DNA of 64,000 nt from Puniceicoccales bacterium Verruco_02. Its GTDB lineage: Bacteria > Verrucomicrobiota > Verrucomicrobiia > Opitutales > Oceanipulchritudinaceae. Shown here one piece after another: positions 1 through 9,903 of this stretch; the stretch's first letter is position 1, and every line of letters begins with the position of its first letter. The stretch is from NCBI GenBank assembly GCA_001604585.1, contig LVBW01000032.1, forward strand, positions 1 to 64,000, given 5' to 3'. The notes below the pieces were generated by a model. That model saw only the letters and a list, made by a program, of their open reading frames with translations. It was not told the origin of the DNA and searched no databases. The position numbers and the translations under genes are program-made.

Positions 1-35
1 GACCTGTCGCGCATCCCTAACAGGATGCACTAGGC

Positions 36-515
36 CTAGTACTCGTCGCCGCCACGGCCACCACGGAAGCCACCACGGCTGCCGCCACGGTCACCACCAC
101 GGCCACCACGGTCGCCGCCGAAGCCACCACGGCTGCCGCCACGGTCGCCGCCGAAGCCACCACGGCTGCCGCCACGGTCACCACCACGGTCGCCACCGCC
201 GAATTCACGACGGGGGGCGCCGCCACCGCCGAATTCACGGCGGGGAGGACGGGGGCCACTGCGTTCTTCCTTTGCGCGGGCCTCGTTCACTGTGAGGGGG
301 CGTCCGGCAAATTCCTTGCCATTGAGGCTCTCAAGCGCGGCCTGTGCAGCTGCGTCGTCTTCAAAGGTCACGAAAGCGAAGCCACGCGGCCTGCCTGTTT
401 CCCTGTCCTTGGGCATGAAGACTTCCTGAATCGCGCCGTAAGACGAGAGGAAATCCTGCAACTCTTGCTCGGTCGCCTGAAAGTTCAGGTTACCAACGAA
501 TATCTTTGTGCTCAT
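36..515 (-). CDS. RNA-binding protein, RRM domain plus RGG/glycine-rich tail
   Basis: MSTKIFVGNLNFQATEQELQDFLSSYG...GRPRGFAFVTFEDD has RNP2/RNP1 RRM motifs; C-term is (GGDRGGSRGGFGGDRGG)n. Confidence 0.93.
   Translation of the reverse strand: MSTKIFVGNLNFQATEQELQDFLSSYGAIQEVFMPKDRETGRPRGFAFVTFEDDAAAQAALESLNGKEFAGRPLTVNEARAKEERSGPRPPRREFGGGGAPRREFGGGDRGGDRGGSRGGFGGDRGGSRGGFGGDRGGRGGDRGGSRGGFRGGRGGDEY
45..250. repeat. In-gene tandem low-complexity repeat encoding the RGG tail
   Basis: Repeated 'ccaccacggctgccgccacggtc(accaccacgg)' units. Confidence 0.8.
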
Positions 516-835
516 TGATCGTAGTTGAAATCATCAGAAAACCGCATGGCGGTTCATCGGACAGCGAGATGGCATTGTCTTACGGAATAGATTCGATTCT
601 CGATACGATCAAAAGCCCTTTTCTAGCTACGCGAGCCACTTGGTTTCCCGAATACAGTCGAGCGTCAACATGGACCGACTTTTGCAGAAATGCAACCCGA
701 ATCGGTGCCTTGACCAAGATTTAACGTTCTTTCCCCCTTCCAAGCTGTGGATAACTGCCGGAAAAGACAGCCCCGCGCCGTTCAAAGCTCTCATGCTCCT
801 TGCTGAACGCGGGCGGAACACTTACATTCTGCCGG

Positions 836-1837
836 ATGTTCGTAGATGAAGCGATGGTTAAGCTGCGCGCCGGAGACGGCGGCAGCGGCACGGCGAGCTT
901 TCGCCGCGAGAAGTTCCTGCCAAGAGGCGGCCCTGACGGGGGCGACGGCGGGGACGGCGGAGACGTTGTACTGGAATGCGATGAAAACGCGAGCGACCTT
1001 CGCGCCTACATGTACAAGCCTCACTGGAAGGCCGACGATGGCGAGCGCGGACGCGGACGCCAGCAAACGGGCGCGCGCGGGCACGAGTGCCTGATGAAGG
1101 TGCCGCCCGGCACGATAGCCTTCGACCTTGAAGGACGCATCTGCGCGGAGCTAATCGAGCACGGCCAGAGGCACATCCTGCTAAGGGGCGGACGCGGGGG
1201 CCTTGGCAACCTGCACTTTAAAAGCAGCATTAACCGCGCCCCCCGCCAGCACACTCTGGGCAAGCCGGGCGAGGCTGGCCAGTTCAAGCTGGTCCTAAAG
1301 ACCATTGCCGACGCGGGCCTAGTCGGCTACCCGAACGCGGGCAAGAGCACCCTCACAGGCGCCATCACATCGGCCAGCCCCCGCGTAGGCGCCTACCCCT
1401 TCACCACCCTGCGCCCGAGCGTGGGCGTAATAAGCTACCCGGAACGCTATGAGACGCTGACCCTTGCCGACATACCCGGCCTTATCGAAGGCGCGCACGA
1501 GAACCGCGGCCTCGGCCACCGCTTCCTGCGCCACATAGAACGCTGCAAGGTGCTTCTATATATAGTGGACATGGCGGGCAGCGACACGCGCGACCCACGC
1601 GACGACTTTGCGAGCCTGCGCGAGGAACTTTGCAAGTACAGCGCCGCCCTCATCGAAAAGCCCTGCCTAGTGCTGGCCAACAAGATGGACGAAGCGGCCG
1701 CGGCAGAGAACCTGAAGGAATTCTGCGCAGCCAACCCCGGAATCGACGTTCACGCAATGTCCTGCATCACGGGCGAGGGCCTGCCGGAGCTTAAGGAACG
1801 CATTTACGCAATGGTGAAGGCACTGTCCCCCTCATGA
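836..1837 (+). CDS. obgE: GTPase Obg/CgtA
   Basis: MFVDEAMVKLRAGDGGSGTASFRREKFLPRGGPDGGDGGDGGDV and GYPNAGKSTL; start chosen at 836 inside ORF 800-1837. Confidence 0.96.
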   Translation: MFVDEAMVKLRAGDGGSGTASFRREKFLPRGGPDGGDGGDGGDVVLECDENASDLRAYMYKPHWKADDGERGRGRQQTGARGHECLMKVPPGTIAFDLEGRICAELIEHGQRHILLRGGRGGLGNLHFKSSINRAPRQHTLGKPGEAGQFKLVLKTIADAGLVGYPNAGKSTLTGAITSASPRVGAYPFTTLRPSVGVISYPERYETLTLADIPGLIEGAHENRGLGHRFLRHIERCKVLLYIVDMAGSDTRDPRDDFASLREELCKYSAALIEKPCLVLANKMDEAAAAENLKEFCAANPGIDVHAMSCITGEGLPELKERIYAMVKALSPS

Positions 1838-1920
1838 CCCGCCTCCGGCAAGTCCCTACCCATCATGGGCGAACACTATCCTTGCCCTCTGCGGGCAGGA
1901 TGCATAACCTTGCCTGAACA

Positions 1921-2412
1921 ATGGACATCGACAAATCGCTGTTCATACGCGGAAACAGGGCGCTCGGGCAGGCACTGGTGCAGAGTGGTCTTCTCTCGCA
2001 GAGTCGCCTTGACGAGGCCAACACCCGCCTTATCGACACAGTGCGCGCCGGAAATCTGCGCGCACAGGGCCTTTTGCCCATATTGACGCATCAGCTAGGT
2101 GCCCTGTCGGAAAATGCCCTGCTCCAGTATCAGGCTCAGGAATGCGGCACAGGCCTCATAGACCTGCACTCCTATGCCATGCGCCAGTTGCCCGGCACAG
2201 ACCCCGCAGCCTGCTGGGCCACCTGGACCCTGCCCATCGACGAGCGCGAAGGGGTGCACTTTCTCGCAAGCGCCTATTACCTAAGCCAACCAGTCCGCGC
2301 CTACTGGGAACAGCTACTGGGTGGGCAGATAGTGTGGTATGCAGCCAGCCAGCAGGTGCTGATAGAGGGAATCGAGCGCTTGGAAAGCCAGACGAAGGGA
2401 GCCTCATCCTGA
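1921..2412 (+). CDS. Hypothetical protein, upstream partner of the response regulator
   Basis: 163-aa ORF; 'LGQALVQSGLLSQSRLDEA' resembles GspE/MshE N-terminal-like segments; stop overlaps next start (TGATG). Confidence 0.65.
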   Translation: MDIDKSLFIRGNRALGQALVQSGLLSQSRLDEANTRLIDTVRAGNLRAQGLLPILTHQLGALSENALLQYQAQECGTGLIDLHSYAMRQLPGTDPAACWATWTLPIDEREGVHFLASAYYLSQPVRAYWEQLLGGQIVWYAASQQVLIEGIERLESQTKGASS

Positions 2413-3713
2413 TGGCACACCGCATCCTGATAGTCGATGACGACCAGATATTCAACAACCTGCTCGCGGACGTGTTCCGTCAGGCAGGTTACGAGGTAAG
2501 CTGCGTCTTCAGCGCGGCACAGGCGCGCGAAATGCTGGCCGGGGGCGGCTTCCACCTTGTGGTGACTGACAACCGGATGCCCACCGAGAACGGCACACAG
2601 CTTGTGCGCCACATCACGCGCGAGCACAAAAATCTGCACGTAGTGATGGTGAGCGGCTACCTGTCCAACGACGACATCCGCCAACTTATACGCGACGGGG
2701 TGGGCGGAGTCTTCATCAAGCCTCTCAACATATTCCAGCTACTAAAGCGCGCGGCCCAACTGCTAGAACATCGCGAAGAAACGCCCAAGGAAAAGACTCA
2801 GGACAAGGAAACGCGCAGTGAAAACCCCGCACAGAAGCTGAAAAGCTTTGCGGGAGCGGGTAGCTCTATGGCGCAAAAGTTCGCAAGACAGATTCTGTCC
2901 CTGCGCTCCTTCAGCAGCAACCTCATAGTGTCCGGGCAAGCCGGATCGGACTTCAAAGCCATCTGCGAAGACCTAGCCGAAGGTCCGGGCGAAACCCTGT
3001 TCATCCTCGACCCCGCTGATCTGGACAAACCGGATGTGCTGGCTTCGCGCCTTGGCGGACTGGCCGGAAACGGCAGGGCGGGCCGCCTGACCATCGCCTT
3101 CCAGCAGCTCGAACAGATCGACGCCAAAAGGGCCGAGGCAATCTTCTCCATAGCCAGAGTGCGCCCCCCATTCGACAACATCGGGCAAGGCACACGCTTC
3201 ATATTCTGCCTGAAGGAAAACCTCGACCAGATGTTCGACGCCGGACGCATCGACGAGAACTTGTACCTGTTCATGGGCACAATGGAGCTGAAGCTGCCCT
3301 CGCTTGACGAACTGCGCGAAGACCTGCCTGGAATCGCCAGAGCCATTCTCGAACAAAGACAGCCCTCGTGCAGACTCGACGAAGAGGGCGCCGCCCTTCT
3401 TGCCAGCATGAACTGGCCAGGAGACATGGCCCAACTATGCAAGGTGCTGGCCGATGCGGCGGCATTCTGCGGCGGGCAGTCGATAGGTGCCGACCTGCTA
3501 AGAGATGCCCGCGACGGGCTTCTTTCCAACCCTGTCCTTGAACCCGAGGCAAGCTCCGGCGGACTGCGCGAACACCTCGTGCGCTGCCGCGACAGCTACG
3601 TCAAGGCCATGAGCATCATTCTGGACGGCGACGCCACAGCCGCCCAGCTAGCGCTGGAAATCGGCAAAGAGTCGCTACAGCGGATACTCGCCAGCGGACA
3701 GGACCAGCCCTGA
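2412..3713 (+). CDS. Response regulator (REC) with degenerate NtrC/AAA-like C-terminal region
   Basis: MAHRILIVDDDQIFNNLLADVFRQAGYEV...VVTDNRMPTENG REC motifs; later region resembles a sigma54-activator ATPase without Walker A. Confidence 0.85.
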   Translation: MAHRILIVDDDQIFNNLLADVFRQAGYEVSCVFSAAQAREMLAGGGFHLVVTDNRMPTENGTQLVRHITREHKNLHVVMVSGYLSNDDIRQLIRDGVGGVFIKPLNIFQLLKRAAQLLEHREETPKEKTQDKETRSENPAQKLKSFAGAGSSMAQKFARQILSLRSFSSNLIVSGQAGSDFKAICEDLAEGPGETLFILDPADLDKPDVLASRLGGLAGNGRAGRLTIAFQQLEQIDAKRAEAIFSIARVRPPFDNIGQGTRFIFCLKENLDQMFDAGRIDENLYLFMGTMELKLPSLDELREDLPGIARAILEQRQPSCRLDEEGAALLASMNWPGDMAQLCKVLADAAAFCGGQSIGADLLRDARDGLLSNPVLEPEASSGGLREHLVRCRDSYVKAMSIILDGDATAAQLALEIGKESLQRILASGQDQP

Positions 3714-3868
3714 TGCAAGGCCCCCCCACGAACGCAAAGCGGTAATACATGCCCATGCAGGATAGATTCACTTTGCATCTGAAACCCCTGCGCCCGGCTC
3801 TTGTTGTTTGACTTGGGCAAGCTTTGCGCTGAAACTCCCAAACTTTTCCGCCAGCCCGACACAACGCG

Positions 3869-4558
3869 ATGAACACCCCCGAAAACGATCCCCGGAAGGC
3901 CCAGCCCGTCACAGTCATACGCAACAGCGGCGTAGATAGCGCCCTTCCCCCGGACGCAGACCCGGAAGAGCGTTTCAACCAGTTCTGGCGCGAGAACGGA
4001 ACCTCCATCTTTTCCTCCATCGCCATCGGCGCGGCCATTGTGATTGGGGTGCAGATCTGGCGCTACATCGAGGCCCAGGCGGAAAAGCGCACCCAAGAGA
4101 GCTATCTGGCCGCCGGAAGCAGCGCCGAGGCCCTCGTCAGCTTCGCTAGCGAAAAGGGCAAGCACCCTCTGGCCGGAGCCTCATACATGCAGATAGCAAC
4201 TGCCGAGTTTGCCCGTGGCGAGTACATACAGGCTGCCGAGCACTACGCGCTGGCGGCTGGCATATTGAGCGGCTCCGCCTTTGCCGAACGCGCGCGCCTT
4301 GGCGTAGCTATGAGCGAACTAATGTCCGGCAAGGTCGATAGCGGGCTGGAAAGCCTGCGCGCCATAATGGATAACCCAGACTACACCGAGCTTACCCGCG
4401 CCGAGGCCGCCTACAACCTGGCCCTCTACCACTACAAGGCAGGCAACGATGCCGCCGTGGCGGAAATACTCGCCATCACCGACACTTTTTCGGAAGGCAA
4501 CAACTACGCCACCGCGGCGGGCTACCTGCGCAATCGCCTGCCCAGCGCGGGCCAGTAG
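3869..4558 (+). CDS. Membrane-anchored TPR-like protein
   Basis: N-terminal TM 'SIFSSIAIGAAIVIGVQIWRYIEA' followed by helical TPR-like repeats (YfgM-like layout). Confidence 0.7.
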   Translation: MNTPENDPRKAQPVTVIRNSGVDSALPPDADPEERFNQFWRENGTSIFSSIAIGAAIVIGVQIWRYIEAQAEKRTQESYLAAGSSAEALVSFASEKGKHPLAGASYMQIATAEFARGEYIQAAEHYALAAGILSGSAFAERARLGVAMSELMSGKVDSGLESLRAIMDNPDYTELTRAEAAYNLALYHYKAGNDAAVAEILAITDTFSEGNNYATAAGYLRNRLPSAGQ

Positions 4559-4601
4559 CCGCTTCACACAAGGCCCTTCCACGGGCCTTATATGCTTAGC
4601 T

Positions 4602-6047
4602 ATGAGCGAAACGGTACCCGCCAAGGCCACGCCCGGCGCGCGCGAGCACATCGAGCGCGTGCGCGACTTTTACGAGCATAACACGCAGAGGGCGGGCCTT
4701 TTCGGGCGCACATACCGTCGCCAGCTCGCCCATTATTATCGCCACATAATTCCAGCCGAGGCCAGCGCGCTGGAAATAGGCTGCGGACGCGGCGGCCTGC
4801 TCGAACTATTGCCAAACCGCGACATATGCGGCGTGGACATCGCCCCGTCCCGTGTAGAAGAGGCGCGAAAGAGACTGCCACACGGAGAGTTCCACGTAAT
4901 GGCTGGCGAGGAGCTGAAGCTGGGGCGCAAGTTCGACTACATAATACTGTCCGACACGGTGAACGAAGCCGGAGACGTGCAGGCCGTGCTGGAAGCTGCC
5001 CTGACAGCGGCCCGCGAAGACACGCGTCTTGTCCTCAACTTCTACAACACCCTGTGGAAACCCATGCTCTCGCTTGGCACGGCGCTAGGCCTGCGCGTGC
5101 ACCATCCACAGCAAAGCTGGCTCTCGGGCGCGGACATTGCCAACCTTTTGCACCTATCAGGCTGGGAGCTTGTCCGGCGCGAAGGACGCATCCTCTGCCC
5201 TGCCCCAATCCCCTTCATCGCCAAGCTTGCTAATCGCCTATCCCCTCTCCTGCCCTGGGCAGGGCTTACAGTGTTCGAGGTGGCCCGCCCCGCACGCCAA
5301 GACCCATCAAGACGGCCCGGCCCCAGCGTCAGCGTCATAGTTCCAGCCCGCAACGAAGCTGGAAACATAGCCGACGCAGTGGCGCGCACCCCGCTGATGG
5401 GCGAATGGACGGAGCTGATATTCGTGGAGGGCGGCTCCAGCGACGACACCTGGGAGCGCATACAGGCCGTGGCAGGCACTGTCTCGCCCAAGGGAGTGCG
5501 TATCGTCCCGGCCCTGCGCCAAAAGGGACGCGGCAAGGGCGACGCTGTCCGCGAAGGTTTTGCCGCGGCAAAGGGCGACATAGTGATGATACTCGATGCC
5601 GACCTCACGGTTCCTCCCGAGGAACTAGCCAAGTTCCATGAGGCACTTGCCACCGGACGGGGCGAGTTTGTCAACGGCGTACGCCTAGTTTACCCGATGG
5701 AGGACAAGGCCATGCGCTTCCTAAACATGTGCGCGAACAAGTTCTTCGGCATTGCCTTCACCTGGCTGCTCTCCCAGCACGTGAAGGACACCCTCTGCGG
5801 AACCAAGGTCCTGTACAGGCGCGACTACGAGAAAATCGCCGCCAACAGGGCCTACTTTGGCGACTTCGACCCCTTCGGGGACTTCGACCTGCTCTTTGGC
5901 GCAGCACGCCTGAACATGAAGATAGTGGACCTGCCCATTCGCTACAAAAACCGCTGCTACGGAACGACAAACATAAGCCGATTCCGCCACGGGCTGATAC
6001 TATTCCGCATGATGCTGCACGCGGCGATGAAGCTGAAATTCATCTAG
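4602..6047 (+). CDS. Bifunctional class I SAM-dependent methyltransferase / glycosyltransferase family 2
   Basis: ALEIGCGRGGLLELLP (MTase motif I), then SVSVIVPARNEAGNIADAV...MILDADLTVPPEEL (GT2); start at 4602. Confidence 0.88.
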   Translation: MSETVPAKATPGAREHIERVRDFYEHNTQRAGLFGRTYRRQLAHYYRHIIPAEASALEIGCGRGGLLELLPNRDICGVDIAPSRVEEARKRLPHGEFHVMAGEELKLGRKFDYIILSDTVNEAGDVQAVLEAALTAAREDTRLVLNFYNTLWKPMLSLGTALGLRVHHPQQSWLSGADIANLLHLSGWELVRREGRILCPAPIPFIAKLANRLSPLLPWAGLTVFEVARPARQDPSRRPGPSVSVIVPARNEAGNIADAVARTPLMGEWTELIFVEGGSSDDTWERIQAVAGTVSPKGVRIVPALRQKGRGKGDAVREGFAAAKGDIVMILDADLTVPPEELAKFHEALATGRGEFVNGVRLVYPMEDKAMRFLNMCANKFFGIAFTWLLSQHVKDTLCGTKVLYRRDYEKIAANRAYFGDFDPFGDFDLLFGAARLNMKIVDLPIRYKNRCYGTTNISRFRHGLILFRMMLHAAMKLKFI

Positions 6048-6269
6048 GTCTATCGTACGATGGGATAAGCTCCGGCATATGCGCGGCCTTTTGCGGCGCA
6101 TTGGGCCGTGCAACGAGGCTCCTTGGCACATTATCCTTCGCCATCCAGCGAAACATTGGGCTTTGGCAGGGTTTTCACTGAAGGCACTCCCGTCTGAACT
6201 CCCTTCGGATTACCGCGAATGGGCAGCACAGTCATGGGACTGCTCCGGCGGCAACACCGCAACAAGGGA

Positions 6270-7433
6270 ATGCGGACACTAATCATACAGGACTATTTGC
6301 GCATGGGAGGCACGGAAAGGCAGAGCCTGTTCCTTGCCCGCGAGCTGCTGAAAGTCGGGCACAAGGCGCAGCTACTCCTGTTCCGCCCCGGCGGCTGCCT
6401 TTGGAAGGACATGCTGGCGGCGGACATTCCGCACAGCGTGCTCCAGAGCTTCGACACGCGCATTTGCTTCTACGCCCCCGGCCTCATGGAGAGTATCGAG
6501 GCCATCGCCCCGGATGTCATCCTATGCATGGGCCGCACGGCCAACTGTTACGCTGGCTTCATACAGAGGCACTTCCCGCAGACAAACGTCATCGCCACCC
6601 TTCGCACGGGCAAGCTGGTATTCCCTCTGCACCTCTGGTCGCTGGGGCAAGTGCGCGCCATCCTTGCAAACAGCAACTGGTGGAAGCGCAGGATGCTGGA
6701 GCGCGGCTTCCCGCCTGAAAAGGTCCGCGTAATCCACAACCCTGTAATGACGAGCAAGGCCGACGAGTGCCGTGCAAAATGGCGAGATGTGATGCGCGCG
6801 CGCAGCGGAGCCGGGCCGGATACCTGCGTGTTTCTGGATGTGGCGGCCCTGCGCCCCGGCAAGCGCCACGCGGAACTGCTGGACATGTTCACCCGCTTTG
6901 CCGCACACACGCGGCAGGACTGGCAACTATGGCTCGTGGGTGCGGGCAAGGAACTTGAACGCTGCCGCAAACTCGTTCGCCAGTCAGGCCTCGACCGGCA
7001 TGTGTTCTTTTTCGGCCAACAGGCGGACACAGGCCCCTACTACGCCGGGGCAGACGTGGCCGTATCGGCATCGAGGGAAGACTCTCTGCCCAATTTCCTA
7101 ATCGAGGCTCAGGCTATGGGCCTACCCCTTGTGGCCGTGGAGTGCCGCGGGGTCGGCGAATGCTGCATACCGGGCGAAACGGGCATAATAATCCCCCCCG
7201 ACATGCCAGCTCTCTTTGCCGATGCCCTCGAAGAAGCCGCCGCCAGCCCCGCCCTGCGCGCCACAGCAGCGGCAAGAGCGCCAAGCTTTGCCGCAGAACG
7301 CTTCGGATCAGCACGGCAGGCGGCGCTTTCGGTAGCCTTCCTTGAGGAAATCGCCTCGAACGGAGCCAACTCCCCAGGGGCGAAACTAAAGAGCGTCACG
7401 CATGTTTCGACAGAAAGGGGCTTGGCCGGTTAG
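6270..7433 (+). CDS. Glycosyltransferase (GT4-like)
   Basis: MRTLIIQDYLRMGGTERQSLFLARELLKVGH...SREDSLPNFLIEAQAMGLPLVAVECRGVGE; start 6270 (or 6219). Confidence 0.88.
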   Translation: MRTLIIQDYLRMGGTERQSLFLARELLKVGHKAQLLLFRPGGCLWKDMLAADIPHSVLQSFDTRICFYAPGLMESIEAIAPDVILCMGRTANCYAGFIQRHFPQTNVIATLRTGKLVFPLHLWSLGQVRAILANSNWWKRRMLERGFPPEKVRVIHNPVMTSKADECRAKWRDVMRARSGAGPDTCVFLDVAALRPGKRHAELLDMFTRFAAHTRQDWQLWLVGAGKELERCRKLVRQSGLDRHVFFFGQQADTGPYYAGADVAVSASREDSLPNFLIEAQAMGLPLVAVECRGVGECCIPGETGIIIPPDMPALFADALEEAAASPALRATAAARAPSFAAERFGSARQAALSVAFLEEIASNGANSPGAKLKSVTHVSTERGLAG

Positions 7434-7453
7434 CCTAGCAGCCCTGTTTCATC

Positions 7454-8776
7454 ATGCGCCCTCTTCGCTCCATTCTGCTGTCCCTGATTATTGCCGCCTG
7501 CACCTGCAACGCGGCGGGACTGTTGCCGGAGGACAACTTCCCCGCCCTGAGGGAACTGCTCGACCAGTTCGAGGCAAACAGCCCCGTACTGCGCAACGAG
7601 GCCGGGCGCATCGAAGAGGGACGCGCCGGACTTGAAGCCGCCAACCGCATCCGCCGCCCTAGGGTCAACAGCTTCTACCGCATTCAGGGCCAGTACGAAA
7701 CGCGCTTCAACAGCGAGGCCGACAACATAAACAACTTCGACTTCGGCCCCTTCGCATCGGTCAACCTGAGCCTGCCCCTCTTTCTCTGGGGCGAGGTGGA
7801 GGCTCGAAAAGACGCCGCCGAAGGCCGCATAGAGTCCGCCACGGCATGGACAGCGCACCGGGCAATGCAGCTAAGGCAGGAGCTGAGGCGAAACTTTGTC
7901 GAATACCAGCTCGCGATGTATGCCGCCGCCGTGGCCGAAGAAGGCATGGAATACGCAAGGCGCAAGGAGGAGGCCATCCGCGCAATGCTGGACAAGGGAC
8001 AGACGGCCCGCCAGAACCTGTATGAGGCGCAACTATTTGCACAGGAAAGGCAGGAAGAATACGACGACGCTATGGCGCGCGCGGGCAACTGCCTCGACAA
8101 CATGCGCGAGATCTGCGCCATGCCGCGCCTCATGCCCGGAGTAGCGCCCTTCCCGGGCCTCGGTCCCCTGCCCGTGGAGCTTCTCGAACGCATCTGCTCG
8201 GAGGCTGTATCAAGCCCTTCGGGCGAAGAGCTGTCCCTGCGCGGAGAACTGGAAACTGAGCAAGCCTTCTGGCGAGAGCTACAAGCCCGCAACAAACCCA
8301 AGATCGAGGCCGTGGCCTCGACCAACCTCGACTACGTGGACGAATACCGCGTCGGGGGCAATTACGAGAACGTCACAAGGGTTTACTCCTGGCTGGGCAT
8401 TCAGGCCAACTGGACAATCTACGACAGCGGCATGGTGAAAACCGAGCAGAGGGCCAGCACGGCAAGACAGCGCAGGCTGGAGGCCCGCATGGACGAGGCC
8501 CGCCTGCGCCGTGCCAAAGAGGCCTCGTCCATTGCGCGCGAGGCCCGCCTGAACATGAGCCGTATGCAGACCCGCGCCACAAGGCTGGACATGCTGGAGG
8601 CGAGCGTGAAGCTGATGGAGGCCCAGCTAGCCGACAACCTCATACCCGCCAACGACCTTTTCCAGCGAAAACTGGACCTTGAACGCACCCGGCTGGAACT
8701 TGTCCGCGCCGAGGCGGCCTACATGCTTGCAATTGCCGCCCTTGAAGAAATGGCCAAACCTTTGCTCGAAAAATGA
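7454..8776 (+). CDS. TolC-family outer membrane efflux protein
   Basis: Signal peptide and long helical coiled-coil regions; directly followed by adaptor and ABC permease/ATPase genes. Confidence 0.85.
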   Translation: MRPLRSILLSLIIAACTCNAAGLLPEDNFPALRELLDQFEANSPVLRNEAGRIEEGRAGLEAANRIRRPRVNSFYRIQGQYETRFNSEADNINNFDFGPFASVNLSLPLFLWGEVEARKDAAEGRIESATAWTAHRAMQLRQELRRNFVEYQLAMYAAAVAEEGMEYARRKEEAIRAMLDKGQTARQNLYEAQLFAQERQEEYDDAMARAGNCLDNMREICAMPRLMPGVAPFPGLGPLPVELLERICSEAVSSPSGEELSLRGELETEQAFWRELQARNKPKIEAVASTNLDYVDEYRVGGNYENVTRVYSWLGIQANWTIYDSGMVKTEQRASTARQRRLEARMDEARLRRAKEASSIAREARLNMSRMQTRATRLDMLEASVKLMEAQLADNLIPANDLFQRKLDLERTRLELVRAEAAYMLAIAALEEMAKPLLEK

Positions 8777-9891
8777 AAACGCTGCTGAAGATTCTCCTGC
8801 CCCTTGTTCTGGTGGCGGCACTGGCCTACTTCGGTATGGACAAGATGCGCGCGCAGGTTCCCGTGGCAAGAGCGCGCACAGGCACGGCCGTCAACGCGGT
8901 CACAGGCACGGTCAAGGTCTTTGCCAACATTGACCTGAAAGTGAAGACCGAGGTCGAGGGCCGCATCGCCGAAGTCCCGGCTGAATTGAATGCCAAGGTA
9001 AAAAAGGGCGACGTATTGATGGTGCTCGACTCCGACGAGCTGAGCCACCAGATACGCGAGAAAGTCATCCAGCTCAAGGCGGCTCAAAGACGTCTGCAAC
9101 TGCCGCTCAACCAAGTGCGCGAGATACAGAACATCGAGGACGACATAGCCCGCATCAAGCAGCAGATAGAATACGGCGGAGCGAGCAAGGCAGACCTGGA
9201 GCGTCGCCAGCGCGACCTGCAAAAGCAGCAGACAGAGTTTGGCCACCAGCAGATTGGCCGCGAGGAGCAGGCTGCGCTCTTCGAGGCCACTGTGGACCAC
9301 CTTCAGGCACAGCTTGAGCGCATGACAATCCGTGCGCCGATGGACGGCACCGTGACCGAGCACCTCAAGTTCGCCGGAGACTTCATCTGGCGCGGCAACG
9401 AGATCTGCCGCCTTGTATCGACGGGGCGCTGGCTAGAGCTGACCCTTGCAGAGGAGGACTCCGCCTATGTTACCAACGGACAGAAGGCGCGCGTACGCCT
9501 TGCGAGCTACCCGGACCGCACTTTCGAGGCCACTGTGACGGGCCTTAGCACGACGGCGGATTCGGACTCCAAGACGCGAAAGATATTTCTTAGTGTGGAC
9601 GCTTCGGACGATGTCCTTGTCCCCGGCCTGACGGGCGAAGCCGTCCTAATCAAGGCCGAAAGGGCCAACACGGTCCTCATCCCACGCCGCGCCCTCATCG
9701 GCAACCGCGTGTATGTGGTGAAGGATGGACTAGTGGAGATCCGCCGCGTGCAGCCGGGCTTCACCGGCCTGGACAGGGCCGAGATTCGCGAGGGGTTGGC
9801 CGCTGGCGAAATGGTGGTGACCGAGGGGCAGAGCATGTTGCGCAACGGCGAGCGCGTGGACAGCCTCGCTGAAGAGGTCTTCAAGCCCTAG
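8773..9891 (+). CDS. HlyD/RND-type periplasmic adaptor subunit
   Basis: KVKTEVEGRIAEVPAELNAKVKKGDVLMVLDSDEL and RAPMDGTVTEHLKFAGDF; overlaps upstream gene by 4 bp. Confidence 0.9.
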   Translation: MKTLLKILLPLVLVAALAYFGMDKMRAQVPVARARTGTAVNAVTGTVKVFANIDLKVKTEVEGRIAEVPAELNAKVKKGDVLMVLDSDELSHQIREKVIQLKAAQRRLQLPLNQVREIQNIEDDIARIKQQIEYGGASKADLERRQRDLQKQQTEFGHQQIGREEQAALFEATVDHLQAQLERMTIRAPMDGTVTEHLKFAGDFIWRGNEICRLVSTGRWLELTLAEEDSAYVTNGQKARVRLASYPDRTFEATVTGLSTTADSDSKTRKIFLSVDASDDVLVPGLTGEAVLIKAERANTVLIPRRALIGNRVYVVKDGLVEIRRVQPGFTGLDRAEIREGLAAGEMVVTEGQSMLRNGERVDSLAEEVFKP

Positions 9892-9903
9892 CATCGAACG
9901 AAC

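Noticed and set aside
45-250. Possible CRISPR-like tandem repeat
   Set aside because: Coding RGG repeat without unique spacers
17-259. 80-aa Ala/Val-rich ORF antisense to the RGG tail
   Set aside because: Frame-shadow of a GC-rich tandem repeat; the RRM ORF explains the region
506-849. Short ORFs between the RRM gene and obgE
   Set aside because: No domain, overlapping frames, no supporting spacing
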